Shown: one piece after another, positions 37,045-46,698 of the stretch | How the letters are laid out: each line of letters starts with the position of its first letter | How positions within the stretch are numbered: the stretch's first letter is position 1 | Origin: Flavobacterium soyae | GTDB lineage: Bacteria > Bacteroidota > Bacteroidia > Flavobacteriales > Flavobacteriaceae | Direction of reading: 5' to 3' | NCBI RefSeq assembly: GCF_021245985.1 | Contig: NZ_JAJQXA010000004.1 | Location: 186,001-250,000 of the forward strand | Length of the DNA: 64,000 nt | Position numbers and translations under genes: made by a program | Notes under the pieces: model-generated | The model's database searches: none | What the model was told of the DNA's origin: nothing | What the model saw: the letters and a program-made list of their open reading frames with translations, nothing else

Positions 37045-39105
37045 ATGAAAAAACAACTTACTAAACCTTTGTTTTGTGCTTTTTCTGTAATGCTGTCTTT
37101 TACAGCAATTGAAGCTCAAAACTCCGCAGCAAAAGAACCGGGTATCAATGTATCTTACATGAATACTAAAATCAGCCCGAGCCAGGATTTTTTCCAGTAT
37201 GTAAACGGAACATGGCTGGACAAGACAGAAATTCCAGGTGATCGTACAACTTGGGGAAGTTTTAATGAATTGATTAAAAAGACCGACAAAGATGTAATGT
37301 CTATTTTAAAAGAAGCATCAAAAAACCCAAAGTATAAATCAGATACTGATCAGGGAAAAGCTGTTAACTTATTCCTGACTGTTTTGGATACTGTTGGCAG
37401 AAATAAAGCAGGAATTACTCCTTTGAAACCGTATTTGAAAAAGATTGATGCAATTAAAAATGTTGCAGATGTTCAAAAATTTTTGGTTGAAATGGAATCT
37501 GAGGGAGGTTCCGGATTCTTTGGGATTTATATTGGAGCTGATGAAAAAAACAGCTCTAAAAATTCAGTAAGCCTTGCAGTAAGCCAATTAGGACTGCCGG
37601 ATAAAGATTATTACACTTCAGAAGATAAAGATTCTAAAGAAAAGCGTGCTAAATACGAACTTCATGTTGCAAAGATGATGCAGTTTATTGGTGAATCTCC
37701 AGCAAAAGCAAAACAGAGTGCAGCAGAAATTCTGGCTTTTGAAACTGAATTATCAAAACCAAGACTAGACCGCGTTGAAAGCAGAGACAGCCGTTTGCAG
37801 TATAACCCAATGACGATTGCCGAACTTCAAAAGTTAACACCGGCTATAAAATGGGATAGTTATTTTGCAGGAATTGGCTTGGCCAAATTGGATACTGTCG
37901 TTGTTTTAGAGCCAAAATATATGAAAGCGCTGCAAACTGTATTTACTGAAAACAAAGTAGAACAGTGGAAAGAATATTTAAAATGGGATTTATTAAATAC
38001 AGCAGCTTCAAAATTAACAACAGATATTGAAACTGCAAATTTTGATTTTTACAGTAAAACTTTAAGAGGAGCAATAAAACAACTGCCTCGCGAAGAAAAA
38101 GCACTGCAGGCCGTAAATAGAGGAATTGGTGAAGCACTTGGTAAATTATACGTAGAAAAAGTATTTCCTGCTGAAGCAAAAACTAAAGCACTGGATATGA
38201 TTCATAATGTTATTACGGCGTACCAGAACCGTATTAATAATTTAAGCTGGATGTCTAAAGACACAAAGGCAAAAGCTATTGAAAAACTGAATAAAATAAC
38301 CATAAAAGTGGGTTATCCTGATAAATGGAAAGATTATTCGGCACTTGAAATTAAAAGCATTGCTGATGGTGGAAGTTATTATGAAAATTCGAGAAATTTA
38401 GCCAAATGGAATTTTAAGAAAAGTATTGAAAAATTAAACAAACCGGTTGATAAAACTGAGTGGGGAATGTCTCCGCAAACAGTAAATGCTTATTATAACC
38501 CATCGTATAATGAAATTGTGTTTCCAGCAGCAATCCTACAGCCGCCATTCTATAATTACCAGGCAGATGAAGCTGTAAATTATGGTGGAATTGGAGCAGT
38601 TATCGGCCACGAAATTTCACATGGTTTTGATGATTCCGGAGCGCGTTATAATGCAGAAGGAAATCTTGTTGACTGGTGGACGCCGCAAGACTTGGAACAA
38701 TTTACAAAACTAGGTTCTGAATTGGCAGATCAATACAGCGCTTTAGAACCATTGCCTGGAATTCATGTTGATGGTAAATTTACATTAGGAGAAAATATTG
38801 GAGATTTAGGTGGAATAAATGCTGCTTACGATGGTTTGCAATTGTATTTGAAAGCACACGGAAATCCTGGTTTAATCGACGGATTTACTCCAGAACAGCG
38901 ATTCTTTATTTCCTGGGCAACCGTTTGGAGAACCAAGTCTAGAGACGAAGCGATTAAAAACCAAGTAAAAACAGATCCGCATTCACCGGGAATGTACAGA
39001 GCTTATGTCCCAATTCAAAATGTTGATGCTTTTTATGAAGCCTTCGGTATTAAAAATGGAGACAAAATGTTTGTAAGTCCAGAGAAACGAGTAAAAATCT
39101 GGTAA
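37045..39105 (+). CDS. M13 family metallopeptidase (neprilysin/PepO-like)
   Basis: A protein of 686 residues with a signal peptide ending near IEAQN. The N-terminal half has QDFFQYVNGTWLD, typical of M13. The catalytic part has NAYYNPSYNEIVFPAAILQPPF, the zinc site VIGHEISHGFDDSG (HExxH) and ENIGDLGG with the third ligand. It is a zinc endopeptidase of small peptides, likely periplasmic or surface exposed. The gene stands alone and ends at a bidirectional terminator. Confidence 0.95.
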   Translation: MKKQLTKPLFCAFSVMLSFTAIEAQNSAAKEPGINVSYMNTKISPSQDFFQYVNGTWLDKTEIPGDRTTWGSFNELIKKTDKDVMSILKEASKNPKYKSDTDQGKAVNLFLTVLDTVGRNKAGITPLKPYLKKIDAIKNVADVQKFLVEMESEGGSGFFGIYIGADEKNSSKNSVSLAVSQLGLPDKDYYTSEDKDSKEKRAKYELHVAKMMQFIGESPAKAKQSAAEILAFETELSKPRLDRVESRDSRLQYNPMTIAELQKLTPAIKWDSYFAGIGLAKLDTVVVLEPKYMKALQTVFTENKVEQWKEYLKWDLLNTAASKLTTDIETANFDFYSKTLRGAIKQLPREEKALQAVNRGIGEALGKLYVEKVFPAEAKTKALDMIHNVITAYQNRINNLSWMSKDTKAKAIEKLNKITIKVGYPDKWKDYSALEIKSIADGGSYYENSRNLAKWNFKKSIEKLNKPVDKTEWGMSPQTVNAYYNPSYNEIVFPAAILQPPFYNYQADEAVNYGGIGAVIGHEISHGFDDSGARYNAEGNLVDWWTPQDLEQFTKLGSELADQYSALEPLPGIHVDGKFTLGENIGDLGGINAAYDGLQLYLKAHGNPGLIDGFTPEQRFFISWATVWRTKSRDEAIKNQVKTDPHSPGMYRAYVPIQNVDAFYEAFGIKNGDKMFVSPEKRVKIW

Positions 39106-39117
39106 TTTTATAATAGA

Positions 39118-39146
39118 AAACGGCGCTGAGATGGCGCCGTTTTTAT
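39118..39146. terminator. Bidirectional terminator between convergent genes
   Basis: AAACGGCGC and GCGCCGTTT form a perfect 9-bp stem with A and T runs on either side. It separates the M13 peptidase gene from the convergent GyrI-like gene. Confidence 0.85.
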
Positions 39147-39152
39147 TTTAAT

Positions 39153-39602
39153 TTATTGAACTGCAATATAAATGTCTACTTCTGCATTCTCACGATCCTG
39201 AGCCTTTTTTCCATAAATTTCAAAATCGGAAGTAAAGATTCTATTTAAACCAGAATCCCATATTTTGAGCCATTCATTATAAACAATTCCATCGGCAAGA
39301 TTTCCTTTAGGAGTAAACTTGTCATAATTATCACTTTCAATGATTTTACCGGTCAAACCTTCTGGAATACAATCTAAATTCTCTACCGGACAACCTAAAA
39401 TGGTTGTGTAAGGTTTGTTATGATCTTTTTCATAATCCGTGTAAACGCAAATAATATCGTTGTTTAATTTATTTGCAATTTTATCAGCAACCCCTTCTGA
39501 TATAAATTTGTTCCAAAGTGCAGGAATATCTTGTCCTGACTGCCCATTTTCGTTAGTTGTTCTAACAGAAATTCCAATAATGCTAAAATTATGAATATCC
39601 AT
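39153..39602 (-). CDS. GyrI-like/effector-binding domain protein
   Basis: A protein of 149 residues resembling stand-alone SOUL/GyrI-like effector-binding domains: FSIIGISVRTTNENGQSGQDIPALWNKF, then VYTDYEKDHNKPYTTILGCPVEN and a C-terminal strand pair ending FEIYGKKAQDRENAEVDIYIAV. Related domains bind hydrophobic or drug-like ligands. There is no DNA-binding part here. It is a single-gene unit facing the terminator. Confidence 0.8.
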   Translation of the reverse strand: MDIHNFSIIGISVRTTNENGQSGQDIPALWNKFISEGVADKIANKLNNDIICVYTDYEKDHNKPYTTILGCPVENLDCIPEGLTGKIIESDNYDKFTPKGNLADGIVYNEWLKIWDSGLNRIFTSDFEIYGKKAQDRENAEVDIYIAVQ

Positions 39603-39685
39603 TTTTACTTAAATTTTGATTTAAGTTCAAATTTATATTCGTGTGGTGACAACTGTATGTCAGCAGTAAACTTTAAAATGTTAGA

Positions 39686-40084
39686 TTACTTTAAATGACT
39701 GTAAATGTAAGTTTCAATTGCTTTCAACTCTTCATCAGACATTGTTTTTGTTACTGCAAAATTAGTCTGCATTACGGAAAACTGACTTGGATCAACAATT
39801 GGATCAGCATTCCCTTTTAAAAAAGTCGGAATATCACCTTTTTTATCTTTATATATTTTAGCAATTTCCTGAATACTTGGGCCAATGACTTTTTGGTCAG
39901 TCTGATGGCAGGAAGTACAATTTCCTCTTCCTTCAAAAATTTCTTTTCCTAAAGCTTCAGGTGTTGCGGCTTTTGCCGATTCTCCTTCAGAATAAGCTTC
40001 TGTGGTTTGGTCTGTACTTTCTGAAACTTCTTTTTTACACGATGCAAATGCTAAAACAGCAGATAAGAATAATACTTTTTTCAT
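39686..40084 (-). CDS. c-type cytochrome lipoprotein
   Basis: A protein of 132 residues with a lipoprotein signal (LAFASCKKE). One heme c site, CTSCH in GRGNCTSCHQTDQKVIGPS, lies in the centre, and FSVMQTNF supplies a likely axial Met. It is a small monoheme cytochrome c, periplasmic and membrane-anchored, probably carrying electrons. Its start is 1 nt after the hemB stop, so the two genes form an operon. Confidence 0.9.
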   Translation of the reverse strand: MKKVLFLSAVLAFASCKKEVSESTDQTTEAYSEGESAKAATPEALGKEIFEGRGNCTSCHQTDQKVIGPSIQEIAKIYKDKKGDIPTFLKGNADPIVDPSQFSVMQTNFAVTKTMSDEELKAIETYIYSHLK

Positions 40085-40085
40085 C

Positions 40086-41078
40086 TTATTTATTTAAAAG
40101 TATTGAAGCTTCTTTTGCAAAATAAGTTGATATAATACTCGCACCCGCACGCTTAATGCAATAAAGTTGCTCTATCATAATTTTGTCGTGATCTAACCAT
40201 CCTCTTTCGGCTGCGGCCTTTACCATCGCGTACTCACCAGATACTTGGTAAACTGCAACTGGCACATGAACGGCATTTTTTACCTCACGAACAATGTCTA
40301 AATATGCAATTCCCGGTTTTACCATAACAATATCTGCTCCTTCTTCAACATCTAATAAAGCTTCGCGAATTCCTTCAATTCGGTTAGCATAATCCATTTG
40401 ATACGTTTTTTTATCTTTTGGGATATTTTGAGAATCAACCGGAGCGGAATCTAACGCATCACGAAATGGTCCGTAAAATGCAGATGCATATTTAGCACTA
40501 TAACTCATGATTCCAACATTATGATGTCCGTTTTCTTCCAATGCTTTTCTTATCGCCAAAACGCGCCCATCCATCATGTCACTTGGCGCCACGAAATCTG
40601 CACCAGCTTCTGCATGGCTTAAACTCATACGAGTTAAAGCATCAACCGTTGCATCGTTAATTAATTGACCGTTTTCGATAATTCCGTCATGACCATAAAT
40701 AGAATATGGATCTAAAGCGACATCCGGCATTACAATCATTTCCGGAACGGCATCTTTTATCGCTCGGATAGTTTGCTGCATTAAACCATCTTTATTCCAA
40801 GCCTCTGTACCTTTATTGTCTTTTAAATTATCGCTTACTTTTACGTAGATGTTTACCGCTTTAATTCCTAAATCCCAAGCTTCTTTTACTTCTTTAATCG
40901 TATTGTCTAATGAGTGGCGATAAATTCCAGGCATTGAAGGAATAGCAGATTTGATGTCTTTTCCTTCGGTAACAAACATTGGAAGCATAAAATCTTGTGG
41001 ACTTAAGCTGGTTTCACGAACTAATGAACGAATTGATTCGTTGGTTCTTAAACGACGGTTTCTTTGTAATGGGAACAT
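40086..41078 (-). CDS. hemB: Delta-aminolevulinic acid dehydratase (porphobilinogen synthase)
   Basis: A protein of 330 residues. Both active-site lysines are visible, in MSYSAKYASAFYGPFRDA and ADIVMVKPG, together with the metal/aspartate region MMDGRVLAIR. It joins two molecules of 5-aminolevulinate to porphobilinogen in heme synthesis. It is followed immediately by a cytochrome c gene. Its 5' leader is a run of TTTTAGA-type units. Part of the wider hem region. Confidence 0.97.
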   Translation of the reverse strand: MFPLQRNRRLRTNESIRSLVRETSLSPQDFMLPMFVTEGKDIKSAIPSMPGIYRHSLDNTIKEVKEAWDLGIKAVNIYVKVSDNLKDNKGTEAWNKDGLMQQTIRAIKDAVPEMIVMPDVALDPYSIYGHDGIIENGQLINDATVDALTRMSLSHAEAGADFVAPSDMMDGRVLAIRKALEENGHHNVGIMSYSAKYASAFYGPFRDALDSAPVDSQNIPKDKKTYQMDYANRIEGIREALLDVEEGADIVMVKPGIAYLDIVREVKNAVHVPVAVYQVSGEYAMVKAAAERGWLDHDKIMIEQLYCIKRAGASIISTYFAKEASILLNK

Positions 41079-41079
41079 A

Positions 41080-41117
41080 TAATTTTAGATTTTAGATTTT
41101 AGATTTTAGATTTTCAG
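41080..41117. repeat. Tandem heptamer repeat in front of hemB
   Basis: About five copies of the 8-9 nt unit TTTTAGA(T) run in tandem directly up to the hemB start. The same unit occurs in front of the MntR gene (59279-59330) and after the desaturase gene (31021-31075). The rest of the gap to 41362 is AT-rich with no gene. Confidence 0.6.
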
Positions 41118-41362
41118 ATTGATTTCTTTGAAATCGAATTGAAGAATCTTAATTTCTAAAAGTGCAGTTGTTTTTTGTTTTTTTGAGGATTATTTTACTT
41201 TTTAATAAGTGGTGCAAAGTTAAAGAAAAATCAACAGAATAAGGCGTTTAGCAAATAGCAGAATCCGTTAATATTATCTAAAAATTTAAGATTTTTACAG
41301 ATTTAAATTTAAGAATTTTATTGTAATGCAGTTTTTAAAATATTTACCTATAAATTTGTCTA

Positions 41363-41992
41363 ATGAAGAAAATTTTCACTTTATGCTGCTGTTTGCTCTT
41401 AACAGGTTGTTTTGAAATAACAGAAAGAATCAAACACCACGATGATCAAAGTGGTGAATATACATTAATGATCGATTTTTCGAAATCATGGTTTAAGACA
41501 AAATCAGCTATCTGGCTGGAAGAAGTCGATGGTGTAAAAATTCCAAACGAACAGGAAATCACCCAAAAACTAGAAGATTTCAAGACCAAAGCATCCAAAA
41601 TTGACGGAATCTCGAATGTAACAACAAAAACTGATTTTGACAATTACATTTTTATCATCAAACTCAATTATGCTAATTTAAAAGCGTTGAATGCAGTTGT
41701 TAATACAATAAATAATCAGCGTGATCAGATTCACTTTAGCGGAAGCGTAAAAAATTTCGAAAGAACTGCCTCGTATCCTGTTCCCGAAAAAGTGGTTAAA
41801 GATCCAAAGAAAAAGAAAGATCTTGAAGAAGCCAGCATAATTGCTATTTATACTTTTGACAAAGATATTCAGTCTGTAGAAAACGGAAACAGCAAAATTT
41901 CAAAAAACAAGAAAACAGTTTTTTTAAAGCAAAATATGTACAGTGTATTAAAAAAATCGACTTTAATGAATAATACAATCCAACTTAATTAA
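41363..41992 (+). CDS. Lipoprotein of unknown function
   Basis: A protein of 209 residues with a lipoprotein signal (CCCLLLTGCFE, Cys17). After it comes a compact region rich in beta strands and Lys (for example DQSGEYTLMIDFSKSW and DFDNYIFIIKLNYANL). I recognise no family. The next gene, an exported protein of 622 residues, begins 11 nt later on the same strand, so they are a pair. The first protein may be a partner of the second, but this is inference. Confidence 0.75.
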   Translation: MKKIFTLCCCLLLTGCFEITERIKHHDDQSGEYTLMIDFSKSWFKTKSAIWLEEVDGVKIPNEQEITQKLEDFKTKASKIDGISNVTTKTDFDNYIFIIKLNYANLKALNAVVNTINNQRDQIHFSGSVKNFERTASYPVPEKVVKDPKKKKDLEEASIIAIYTFDKDIQSVENGNSKISKNKKTVFLKQNMYSVLKKSTLMNNTIQLN

Positions 41993-42003
41993 CGCCTTTA
42001 CTT

Positions 42004-43872
42004 ATGAAGCAATTTTATACTTTACTTTTTTTACTTGCTACGTATTTGACTTTTGGTCAGATCAATAAAAATGAATACGATTATTTTGTACAGTTTAACG
42101 GAAACCAGCTTTCTAAAAAAGTAAGTGTGGGCGAAATTTTGAATCATCCTATAATAACCAAATATAGCAGCAAAAAACCAGACTTGGATTTTGCTAAGTA
42201 TACTTCGGTTATTCAGTTAGATCAAAAAATTACTATTCACGGAAAATTCTCAGACAGTATTCCGTATTATCAAGTTACAATTCCAGTAAAGAACAGAGAA
42301 GCTGTTAAACAATTAATAATACAGGAATTTGGCGCGAATACAAAAAATGATTCGGCTGAAAATGCCATTAAGGATTTTGGCAAATATGCTGTTTTTAATC
42401 CAAAAGGCAAAAACAAAACACTGGCTTGGAATGATAATTATTTAGTGATTTTAGAATTAACCCAAAGAACGCCTTATTCTAATCAATATGATACTTATAA
42501 ATCTGATTCAACTGAAGTAGGATATGAGGAAACTAAAGTTATGATAGAGCCTATAGAAGAAACAAGAATTGAGACTGTTTCACCACCGGCAGTAGAGGAA
42601 AGAGTAGTTGAAACTTCAATAATGATTGATGCTCCGACAGAAGAAGTCTCGGCGCCATATAATGATACACAGAATTATACTCCTAGTGCTGAATATACTA
42701 TTCAGGAAGCCGCTTTTAATCTAAAACAAGCGGAAAAACTAAGCGAGATTGTAAAATCATTATTTGAAAATGGATTTACTGCGTCAAGTTCAGAAAAAAT
42801 AAATGCCAATGCCGATATTTCGTCATGGATAAATTACAGTTCTGCAATGACAAGTTTATACTCTGTGTACAATTATCCAATGGCAATATTTGGAGGTTAT
42901 GATAAATTTTTGCCAATGCAGAAGAACTTCGAAAATTTTATAAAAGGTATTAATCTAGATTTTTATTTTGACAGCAATAACGCACGAGTAGAAGAAGTTA
43001 TTGAATATTCTCAAGAGTTTGCAGAAATTATGGGCAAAATCACGAATAGAAAAATAAATAAGAATGTGTTTAATTATTTTCCTGCGCAGAAACCTTTGGT
43101 CTATATGTCTTATCATATCAATACAAAAGCAGCACTTGAAAAATTTCCATCATTAACCGCAGATATATTTCAAAGTCCAAAACTTTTAAAAGAAGACATC
43201 ACCATTATTACCGATTTAATTTCGACAATAGTAGATGAAGAAGCGACAGCAACACTTTTTGATGGTGATTTAAGTGCCTTTTTATATGGTTTTAAAGAAG
43301 TTGAGGTTGTGACAAAATCGTATGACTATGATGAAAATTATGAAGAGGTTGTAAAAGATAAAAAGATAAAGAAATCAATTCCGTTATTTTCTCTGATTTT
43401 TACTTCCACGCACCCAACTTTTGCTGATAAACTGATACAATTAGGTATTCGTAAAAAGATGCTGGTTCAAAAAGATAATTATTATATCATTACCGGAACT
43501 AAAGAATATGGAGATGTATTTATCAGAAAAGATAAAGATGTTGTTGTGGTTTCGAATACATTAGAATATTTTGGTACTGAATATGGAACATTTACGAAAG
43601 AGGCAAAAAATGATTTGAAGAAAAATTACATGTTTGCTAAATTAAATATTGCCGAACTGATTCAGGCATACAGTAAATCTGAAGAAGCTAAATTAGAAGA
43701 AGTAAGTAAATTAAATAGGGTTTCAGAACAATTTTCAGACATAACAATGGAAGCTCCTAAAAAAATGATCAACAACAAATTGAATTTTGCTCTTAAATTA
43801 AACGCTTTAAAGTCAGACAAAAATATCATTTTGCAAACCTTAGATTTAGCAGAAGAAATAATAGCTAAATAG
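42004..43872 (+). CDS. Large exported protein of unknown function
   Basis: A protein of 622 residues with a clear signal peptide (MKQFYTLLFLLATYLTFGQ). No family is recognised with certainty. Acidic low-complexity sequence around residues 165-225, rich in Glu, Thr and Val (YEETKVMIEPIEETRIETV), separates two folded parts, and the C-terminal part resembles a long periplasmic or outer-membrane-associated protein. It follows a lipoprotein gene by 11 nt and ends at a strong terminator, so these two genes form one unit. Confidence 0.75.
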   Translation: MKQFYTLLFLLATYLTFGQINKNEYDYFVQFNGNQLSKKVSVGEILNHPIITKYSSKKPDLDFAKYTSVIQLDQKITIHGKFSDSIPYYQVTIPVKNREAVKQLIIQEFGANTKNDSAENAIKDFGKYAVFNPKGKNKTLAWNDNYLVILELTQRTPYSNQYDTYKSDSTEVGYEETKVMIEPIEETRIETVSPPAVEERVVETSIMIDAPTEEVSAPYNDTQNYTPSAEYTIQEAAFNLKQAEKLSEIVKSLFENGFTASSSEKINANADISSWINYSSAMTSLYSVYNYPMAIFGGYDKFLPMQKNFENFIKGINLDFYFDSNNARVEEVIEYSQEFAEIMGKITNRKINKNVFNYFPAQKPLVYMSYHINTKAALEKFPSLTADIFQSPKLLKEDITIITDLISTIVDEEATATLFDGDLSAFLYGFKEVEVVTKSYDYDENYEEVVKDKKIKKSIPLFSLIFTSTHPTFADKLIQLGIRKKMLVQKDNYYIITGTKEYGDVFIRKDKDVVVVSNTLEYFGTEYGTFTKEAKNDLKKNYMFAKLNIAELIQAYSKSEEAKLEEVSKLNRVSEQFSDITMEAPKKMINNKLNFALKLNALKSDKNIILQTLDLAEEIIAK

Positions 43873-43891
43873 TTTTAAATCCATAAAATAC

Positions 43892-43926
43892 AAATCCCCG
43901 AAAATTTAAACTTTCGGGGATTTTTT
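43892..43926. terminator. Bidirectional terminator between convergent genes
   Basis: AAATCCCCGAAA and TTTCGGGGATTT form a perfect 12-bp stem with an 8-nt loop, followed by a T-run. It separates the 42004 gene from the convergent aldolase gene. Confidence 0.85.
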
Positions 43927-43946
43927 ATATTTAAAGCTCAGTTTTG

Positions 43947-44843
43947 TTATTGGATCGAAGCCTCGTAAATTTCTTTAATTGTTGTGCTAAGTTTTGAGTT
44001 AAACTCATCGTCAGACTGACCAGCAGTAAGTCCTTCAGACAATGCTCTTGAGAAACTTGCGATTAATCCGTGGTTTTGTGCCAGTTTTTGATTAGCTTCT
44101 TCTCTGGAATACCCGCCGGATAAAGCCACAACACGTACAACATGTAAATCAGAAATTAGTTCACTGTAAAAGTCATTCACAGTTGGAATAGATAATTTCA
44201 GCATCACTTTTACATTTTTATCTAATTTATTAAGCTGTTTTATGATTTCTTCTTTTAGAATTTCTTCTGATTTTGTTTTGTCTGTGCTGTAAATATCAAC
44301 TTCAGGTTCTATAATTGGGATAAGTCCTTTTGCAAAGATTTGTTTCCCTACTTCAAATTGCTGTTCCACGATTTCGCGGATTCCAACGGCGTTTGCTTCT
44401 TTAATAACAGAACGCATTTTAGTACCAAAAACATTTCGTTCTACAGCACGTGTCAGCAATTCTTCCAGATTTGAAATTGGTTTCATTAACTGAACTCCGT
44501 TTGCAAGATCAGCAAGACCTTTGTCGACTTTTAAAAACGGAACTATGTTTTTTTTCTTCCACAAATAATCAGCAGTCCATTCTCCATCTATTTTGCGGTC
44601 CATGGTGTTTTCAAACAAAATAGCACCTAGAATATATTGGCTGTCAAAAGCCGGACTTTTAATAATTCTGGTTCTCATTTCATGTACAAGAGTATACATT
44701 TCTTCGTCATTTGTATAACTGTTTTCTTCAACACCATATTGCGATAATGCCTTTGGTGTACTGCCGCCGCTTTGATCTAATGCTGCAATAAATCCTTTTC
44801 CTGAATTCATGCGATTTAACTGTTCTACGTTCACCTTTTCCAT
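43947..44843 (-). CDS. fda: Class I fructose-bisphosphate aldolase
   Basis: A protein of 298 residues close to the bacterial class I aldolase type known from staphylococci. Visible features are [39 protein letters not shown] and MLKLSIPTV, where the Lys is the likely Schiff-base residue, and [11 protein letters not shown]. It splits fructose 1,6-bisphosphate in glycolysis or works in reverse in gluconeogenesis. It is the last gene of a five-gene reverse-strand run that includes hemF, lying 23 nt after the barrel protein gene. Confidence 0.92.
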   Translation of the reverse strand: MEKVNVEQLNRMNSGKGFIAALDQSGGSTPKALSQYGVEENSYTNDEEMYTLVHEMRTRIIKSPAFDSQYILGAILFENTMDRKIDGEWTADYLWKKKNIVPFLKVDKGLADLANGVQLMKPISNLEELLTRAVERNVFGTKMRSVIKEANAVGIREIVEQQFEVGKQIFAKGLIPIIEPEVDIYSTDKTKSEEILKEEIIKQLNKLDKNVKVMLKLSIPTVNDFYSELISDLHVVRVVALSGGYSREEANQKLAQNHGLIASFSRALSEGLTAGQSDDEFNSKLSTTIKEIYEASIQ

Positions 44844-44866
44844 AATTTCTTATTTTAGATTAAACA

Positions 44867-45805
44867 TTACAAACCTATTTTATCATTTACTTTATCATAA
44901 ACCTTTTTCACTTCTTTTGGAGGATTAAATCGATAACCCAGAGAAAGTTTTAAAGTGGCAATATTATCGTTGAGCCGCGGATCGACTTTATCATCCTGAG
45001 AAAAACTTACTGAATTAAGACTTGCATAACCAAAGAAACGGTCATTATTATAAGCCAGTTTTAAATTTAAATCTGCCTGATATAAAGCTGAGGTATCTCC
45101 GTCAATATCATTAATTCCGGCACCCAGAGCAACTCCTGCTCCAATCAAAATACGGTCACTAATTGCAAAATTATAAAAGTAGGATGGTGCCAGTGTAAAT
45201 ACATAGATGTCGCCCGGTGTTGTGTCGGGAGCATTTAAGTCAATGTTGGTGTAATAAAATGAGAAAGTCGGGATAAAACTTCCTGAGCTTTTAGTCTGCC
45301 ATTCGTTTTGGCTTATCAATGTTTTAAAAGAGAACTTATCATTAAAAACATACGATGTCGTTCCGCCAATTTTCGTAGTACGCATTCTTGGCAGTTGTGC
45401 TGTTACATTATCATCACTGACATAAAATCCTTTTTGATTAATGAAAGTAAACGACTGCATCCATTTTTTATAGTAAAAACGGGTATTAAAATTAAAATGC
45501 TTGGAATGAGAATCGCCTTTATTGCCAGAAAGAAATTTAGGCGCAAAACCAACCGAAATATCAATGATCTTATAATTCAGATTAAAACCAATTTGTTCTC
45601 TTCGATTCGGAATAAGATTAAGAAATGTTTTGGGTTCCTGATCATCCGAAGCGATCTGAAAACTATTAGAAGTATCTAAATAATAAATACTGGCGGTAAT
45701 TTTATCATTATATGATTTAAAATACGGATTTCGCAGCGAATCATTCTGGGCAAAGCACCCAAAAACGCTGACAAAAAACGTTATATAAATCATTTTTAGA
45801 TCCAT
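44867..45805 (-). CDS. Outer-membrane beta-barrel-like protein, DUF4421/DUF6268-type
   Basis: A protein of 312 residues with a signal peptide ending CFAQN. The body is a run of alternating amphipathic strands with a C-terminal strand ending SLGYRF, typical of an outer-membrane barrel. Segments such as IGFNLNYKIIDISVGFAPKF, FNTRFYYKKWMQSFTFINQKGFY and LAPSYFYNFAISDRILIGAG recall the DUF4421 or DUF6268 families, but I cannot decide between them. The start overlaps the end of hemF by a few bases, so it is in that operon. Its function is unknown. Confidence 0.65.
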   Translation of the reverse strand: MDLKMIYITFFVSVFGCFAQNDSLRNPYFKSYNDKITASIYYLDTSNSFQIASDDQEPKTFLNLIPNRREQIGFNLNYKIIDISVGFAPKFLSGNKGDSHSKHFNFNTRFYYKKWMQSFTFINQKGFYVSDDNVTAQLPRMRTTKIGGTTSYVFNDKFSFKTLISQNEWQTKSSGSFIPTFSFYYTNIDLNAPDTTPGDIYVFTLAPSYFYNFAISDRILIGAGVALGAGINDIDGDTSALYQADLNLKLAYNNDRFFGYASLNSVSFSQDDKVDPRLNDNIATLKLSLGYRFNPPKEVKKVYDKVNDKIGL

Positions 45806-46698
45806 TCTCGCTGATTTTCTAAAACATTTACTAATTTCTCTTCTTCGCTTCCGGCTTCTGCATGATGATCATAAACCCATTGCACATGCGGAGGAAGGCT
45901 CATCAAGATACTTTCAATTCTTCCGTTTGTTTTTAAACCGAATAAAGTTCCTTTATCATGAACCAGATTAAATTCGACATAACGGCCCCGGCGGATTTCC
46001 TGCCAGGTTCTGTTTTCAGGAGTGTATTCTAAGTTTTTTCTTCTTTCCACAATCGGCACATAAGCCTCAAGGAAACTATTTCCAACTTCGGTTACAAAAT
46101 TGTACCAGTTTTCCATTGACATTTGCTCATTTGCTTTGCAATAATCAAAGAATAAACCGCCAATTCCACGCGCTTCATTTCGGTGTGCATTCCAAAAATA
46201 AGAATCGCATTGTTTTTTATATTTCGGATAAAACTCCGGATTGTGTTTGTCACAAGCCGTTTTACAAGTTTGATGAAAGTGTTTAGCATCTTCTTCAAAC
46301 AAATAATAAGGCGTTAAATCTTGTCCGCCGCCAAACCATTGTTCGATCACTTTTCCGTTTTCATCATACATTTCAAAATAACGCCAATTGGCATGTACTG
46401 TTGGCGTCATCGGGTTTTGGGGATGAATAACCAAACTTAATCCGCAGGCAAAAAAATCAGCTTCGCCTACACCAAACATTTTTTGCATGGTTTCAGGAAG
46501 TTTCCCATGAACAGCAGAAATGTTTACACCGCCTTTTTCAAAAACAGCACCGTTTTCAATAACACGTGTTCTTCCTCCGCCGCCTTCAGGACGTTTCCAA
46601 AGATCTTCACGGAATTTTGCCGTTCCGTCAACAGCTTCTAATCCTGCACAGATTTGATCTTGCAGGTTTTGTATGTATGCGTAAAATTTATCTTTCAT
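45796..46698 (-). CDS. hemF: Oxygen-dependent coproporphyrinogen III oxidase
   Basis: A protein of 300 residues with the HemF landmarks EGGGGRTRVIENG, HANWRYFEMYD, WFGGGQDLTPYY and ARGIGGLFFDY. It converts coproporphyrinogen III to protoporphyrinogen IX using oxygen. I chose the ATG at 46698 (MKDKFYAYIQNLQ) because the 20 residues before it in the longer frame are not family-like and overlap the preceding gene more. The gene overlaps its upstream GNAT neighbour by 11 nt and the downstream barrel gene by about 10 nt. Confidence 0.96.
   Translation of the reverse strand: MKDKFYAYIQNLQDQICAGLEAVDGTAKFREDLWKRPEGGGGRTRVIENGAVFEKGGVNISAVHGKLPETMQKMFGVGEADFFACGLSLVIHPQNPMTPTVHANWRYFEMYDENGKVIEQWFGGGQDLTPYYLFEEDAKHFHQTCKTACDKHNPEFYPKYKKQCDSYFWNAHRNEARGIGGLFFDYCKANEQMSMENWYNFVTEVGNSFLEAYVPIVERRKNLEYTPENRTWQEIRRGRYVEFNLVHDKGTLFGLKTNGRIESILMSLPPHVQWVYDHHAEAGSEEEKLVNVLENQREWI

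Noticed and set aside
41351..41358. TAAATTTG box only 5 nt before the lipoprotein start at 41363
   Set aside because: It would imply a leaderless transcript, and no -33 TTG is correctly spaced, so I did not call a promoter.
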